This document shows, piece by piece, positions 5,706 to 6,805 of a stretch of 6,805 nucleotides of DNA (its first letter is position 1; the number at the start of each line of letters is the position of its first letter). The notes beneath the pieces were generated by a model. The model was given only the letters and a program-made list of their open reading frames with translations. It did no database searches and had not been told where the DNA came from. Source of the stretch: an uncultured Collinsella sp. (GTDB lineage Bacteria; Actinomycetota; Coriobacteriia; Coriobacteriales; Coriobacteriaceae); NCBI GenBank assembly GCA_900551625.1, contig URWZ01000084.1:1-6805 (forward strand). Reading direction: 5' to 3'. The translations under genes were made by a program, and so were the position numbers.

Positions 5706-6805
5706 TTAATTCCAAGACTGTTGGTGCTCTTCGTAGGTCTGAGAGAAATACTCCTCGTCCTGCGTAATGTAGAAATACAGGTCATCGGAGTCGGTGGGCT
5801 CAAGGGTTGCCTTGAGCGCCTCGAGTGACGGAGAGCAGATGGGCGTGGGCGGCAGGCCCTCGTGCTTATAGGTGTTATACGGGCTATCGCTCTGCAGGTC
5901 GTCGGCGGTAACCTCGCCGCCGGTGACATACATCATGGTCGCATCGCTATTGAGGTAGCGCAGACCATCGAGCTTGCCGGAAAGACGGTTGTAGAACACC
6001 GAGGCGACATGCGCGCGCTGCTCGGCGTTGAGGCCTTCGCGCTCAACGATGGAAGCGAGATTGATGATGTCGTAATCAGACATCTCCACGCCGTAGCGCT
6101 CCTTGATTTTGGCTTCGCAGCCGGCAAAATCGAGCGACTTGTACTCGGTGTTGAATTGATCGAGCATGGCGCGAATCACATCATCGGCGCTCGGTTTCTT
6201 ACCCAACGAATAGGTCTTGGGGAATAGGAAGCCCTCGAGCGAATCGTTTGCAGCGCCCTCAAGGAAGCTATAGTCCTTCACATAGTTGGAGGCCTTTGCC
6301 TGATTGAGGAAGTCTTCCTTAGAAATGCTGTCGTACGCCTTGGCCACGCGGTCGGCGACCTGATCGACCGTCAGGCCCTCAGGAATCGTGAGCGCATCGG
6401 AGCCCGCATTGGGGCCCTCCATGAGCTGCTGAACGACCTTGGTCGCGTCCATGAGCGTGGTGAACGAGTAGGTGCCGGGCTTGAGCGACATGTCGGCGTT
6501 GAGCTTTTTGACCGCCGCGTAATAATCCTTGGGATTTTCGACGATATGGTTCTCGGAGAGAATCGAAGCGATGCTGTCACCCGAGGCACCATCGGGAATA
6601 GTGATAGTAACCTGCTGGCCAGCAGTGACTTTCGCATCCTCACCAGCAAAAAAGCCCTTGACAGCTGGCACGACAAAGAAAACGATCGCGACAAGCGCAA
6701 GCACGGCGACGACGCCACCGATAATCATAGGCACCGGGGAGCTTTTCTTTTGGGCACCACGGCGAGCGCGCGTGTTATAGCTCGAGCGCGTGGCCGGAGC
6801 AACGC
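5706..6805 (-). CDS. mltG: Endolytic murein transglycosylase MltG, 5' end outside the window
   Basis: MltG (YceG-like) is an inner-membrane lytic transglycosylase that cuts new glycan strands and sets their length. About 366 codons are visible. The frame is open to the window edge and no convincing start is seen. A GTG at 6734-6732 has no ribosome-binding site, and basic residues (NTRARRGAQKKSS) precede it in frame, as expected for a cytoplasmic tail. One membrane helix follows (IIGGVVAVLALVAIVFFVV, codons 6700-6730). A LysM-like part (VTITIPDGASGDSIASIL) comes before the catalytic domain. The catalytic Glu is in LASIVEREG (codon 6044-6042), followed by FYNRL, LNSDATMMY, SPYNTYKHEGLPPTPICSPS and the C-terminal YFSQTYEEHQQSW. 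It heads the mltG-yqeG-aroK-aroB-like run, 2 bp before yqeG; its promoter is not in view. Confidence 0.96.
   Translation of the reverse strand, partial: VAPATRSSYNTRARRGAQKKSSPVPMIIGGVVAVLALVAIVFFVVPAVKGFFAGEDAKVTAGQQVTITIPDGASGDSIASILSENHIVENPKDYYAAVKKLNADMSLKPGTYSFTTLMDATKVVQQLMEGPNAGSDALTIPEGLTVDQVADRVAKAYDSISKEDFLNQAKASNYVKDYSFLEGAANDSLEGFLFPKTYSLGKKPSADDVIRAMLDQFNTEYKSLDFAGCEAKIKERYGVEMSDYDIINLASIVEREGLNAEQRAHVASVFYNRLSGKLDGLRYLNSDATMMYVTGGEVTADDLQSDSPYNTYKHEGLPPTPICSPSLEALKATLEPTDSDDLYFYITQDEEYFSQTYEEHQQSWN

Noticed and set aside
6732..6734. GTG as the mltG start
   Set aside because: There is no ribosome-binding site, and the frame continues upstream with the basic residues expected before a membrane helix.

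Overview
The window reads as a piece of a high-GC Gram-positive chromosome, most probably class Coriobacteriia (Collinsella-like), from an isolate or metagenome assembly. This placement is inferred from the GC-rich codon use and from a gene order that is part actinobacterial and part Bacillus-like. No marker gene was checked against a database. All supported genes lie on the minus strand, so transcription runs from high to low coordinates.

Layout in transcription order. (1) 6805-5706: mltG, a peptidoglycan transglycosylase whose 5' end is cut by the window edge. (2) 5703-5206: yqeG, a HAD-family phosphatase. (3) 5197-4664: aroK, shikimate kinase. (4) 4667-3558: a 3-dehydroquinate-synthase-like protein that has lost the residues expected to hold the catalytic metal. 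These four are separated by 2 bp, 8 bp and a 4-bp ATGA overlap and look like one operon. (5) 3557-3426 is a 132-bp gap with only weak promoter-like and hairpin signals, followed by (6) 3425-2295: a pepP/pepQ-type M24 aminopeptidase, which ends in a strong intrinsic terminator at 2271-2228. (7) A second operon starts from a TATAAT box near 2197 and carries efp (2134-1571), an Asp23/Gls24 (YqhY-type) gene (1546-1184), nusB (1180-596, TTG start), xseB (593-327) and the start of tlyA (327-30). (8) Bases 1-29 are not genomic: they match the 3' end of the Illumina Nextera read-2 adapter, including the 19-bp Tn5 mosaic end. tlyA is therefore cut by a library or assembly artefact and not by biology.

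The genes serve ordinary core functions: cell-wall strand termination, aromatic precursor phosphorylation, peptide turnover, rescue of stalled ribosomes (EF-P), transcription antitermination (NusB), DNA end processing (ExoVII small subunit) and rRNA methylation (TlyA). I see no mobile element, CRISPR array, tRNA or rRNA, and no clear new defence or biosynthetic system. The observation most worth following is the apparent pseudo-enzyme AroB coupled to an intact-looking AroK. Next is an xseB gene with no room for its usual partner xseA beside it.
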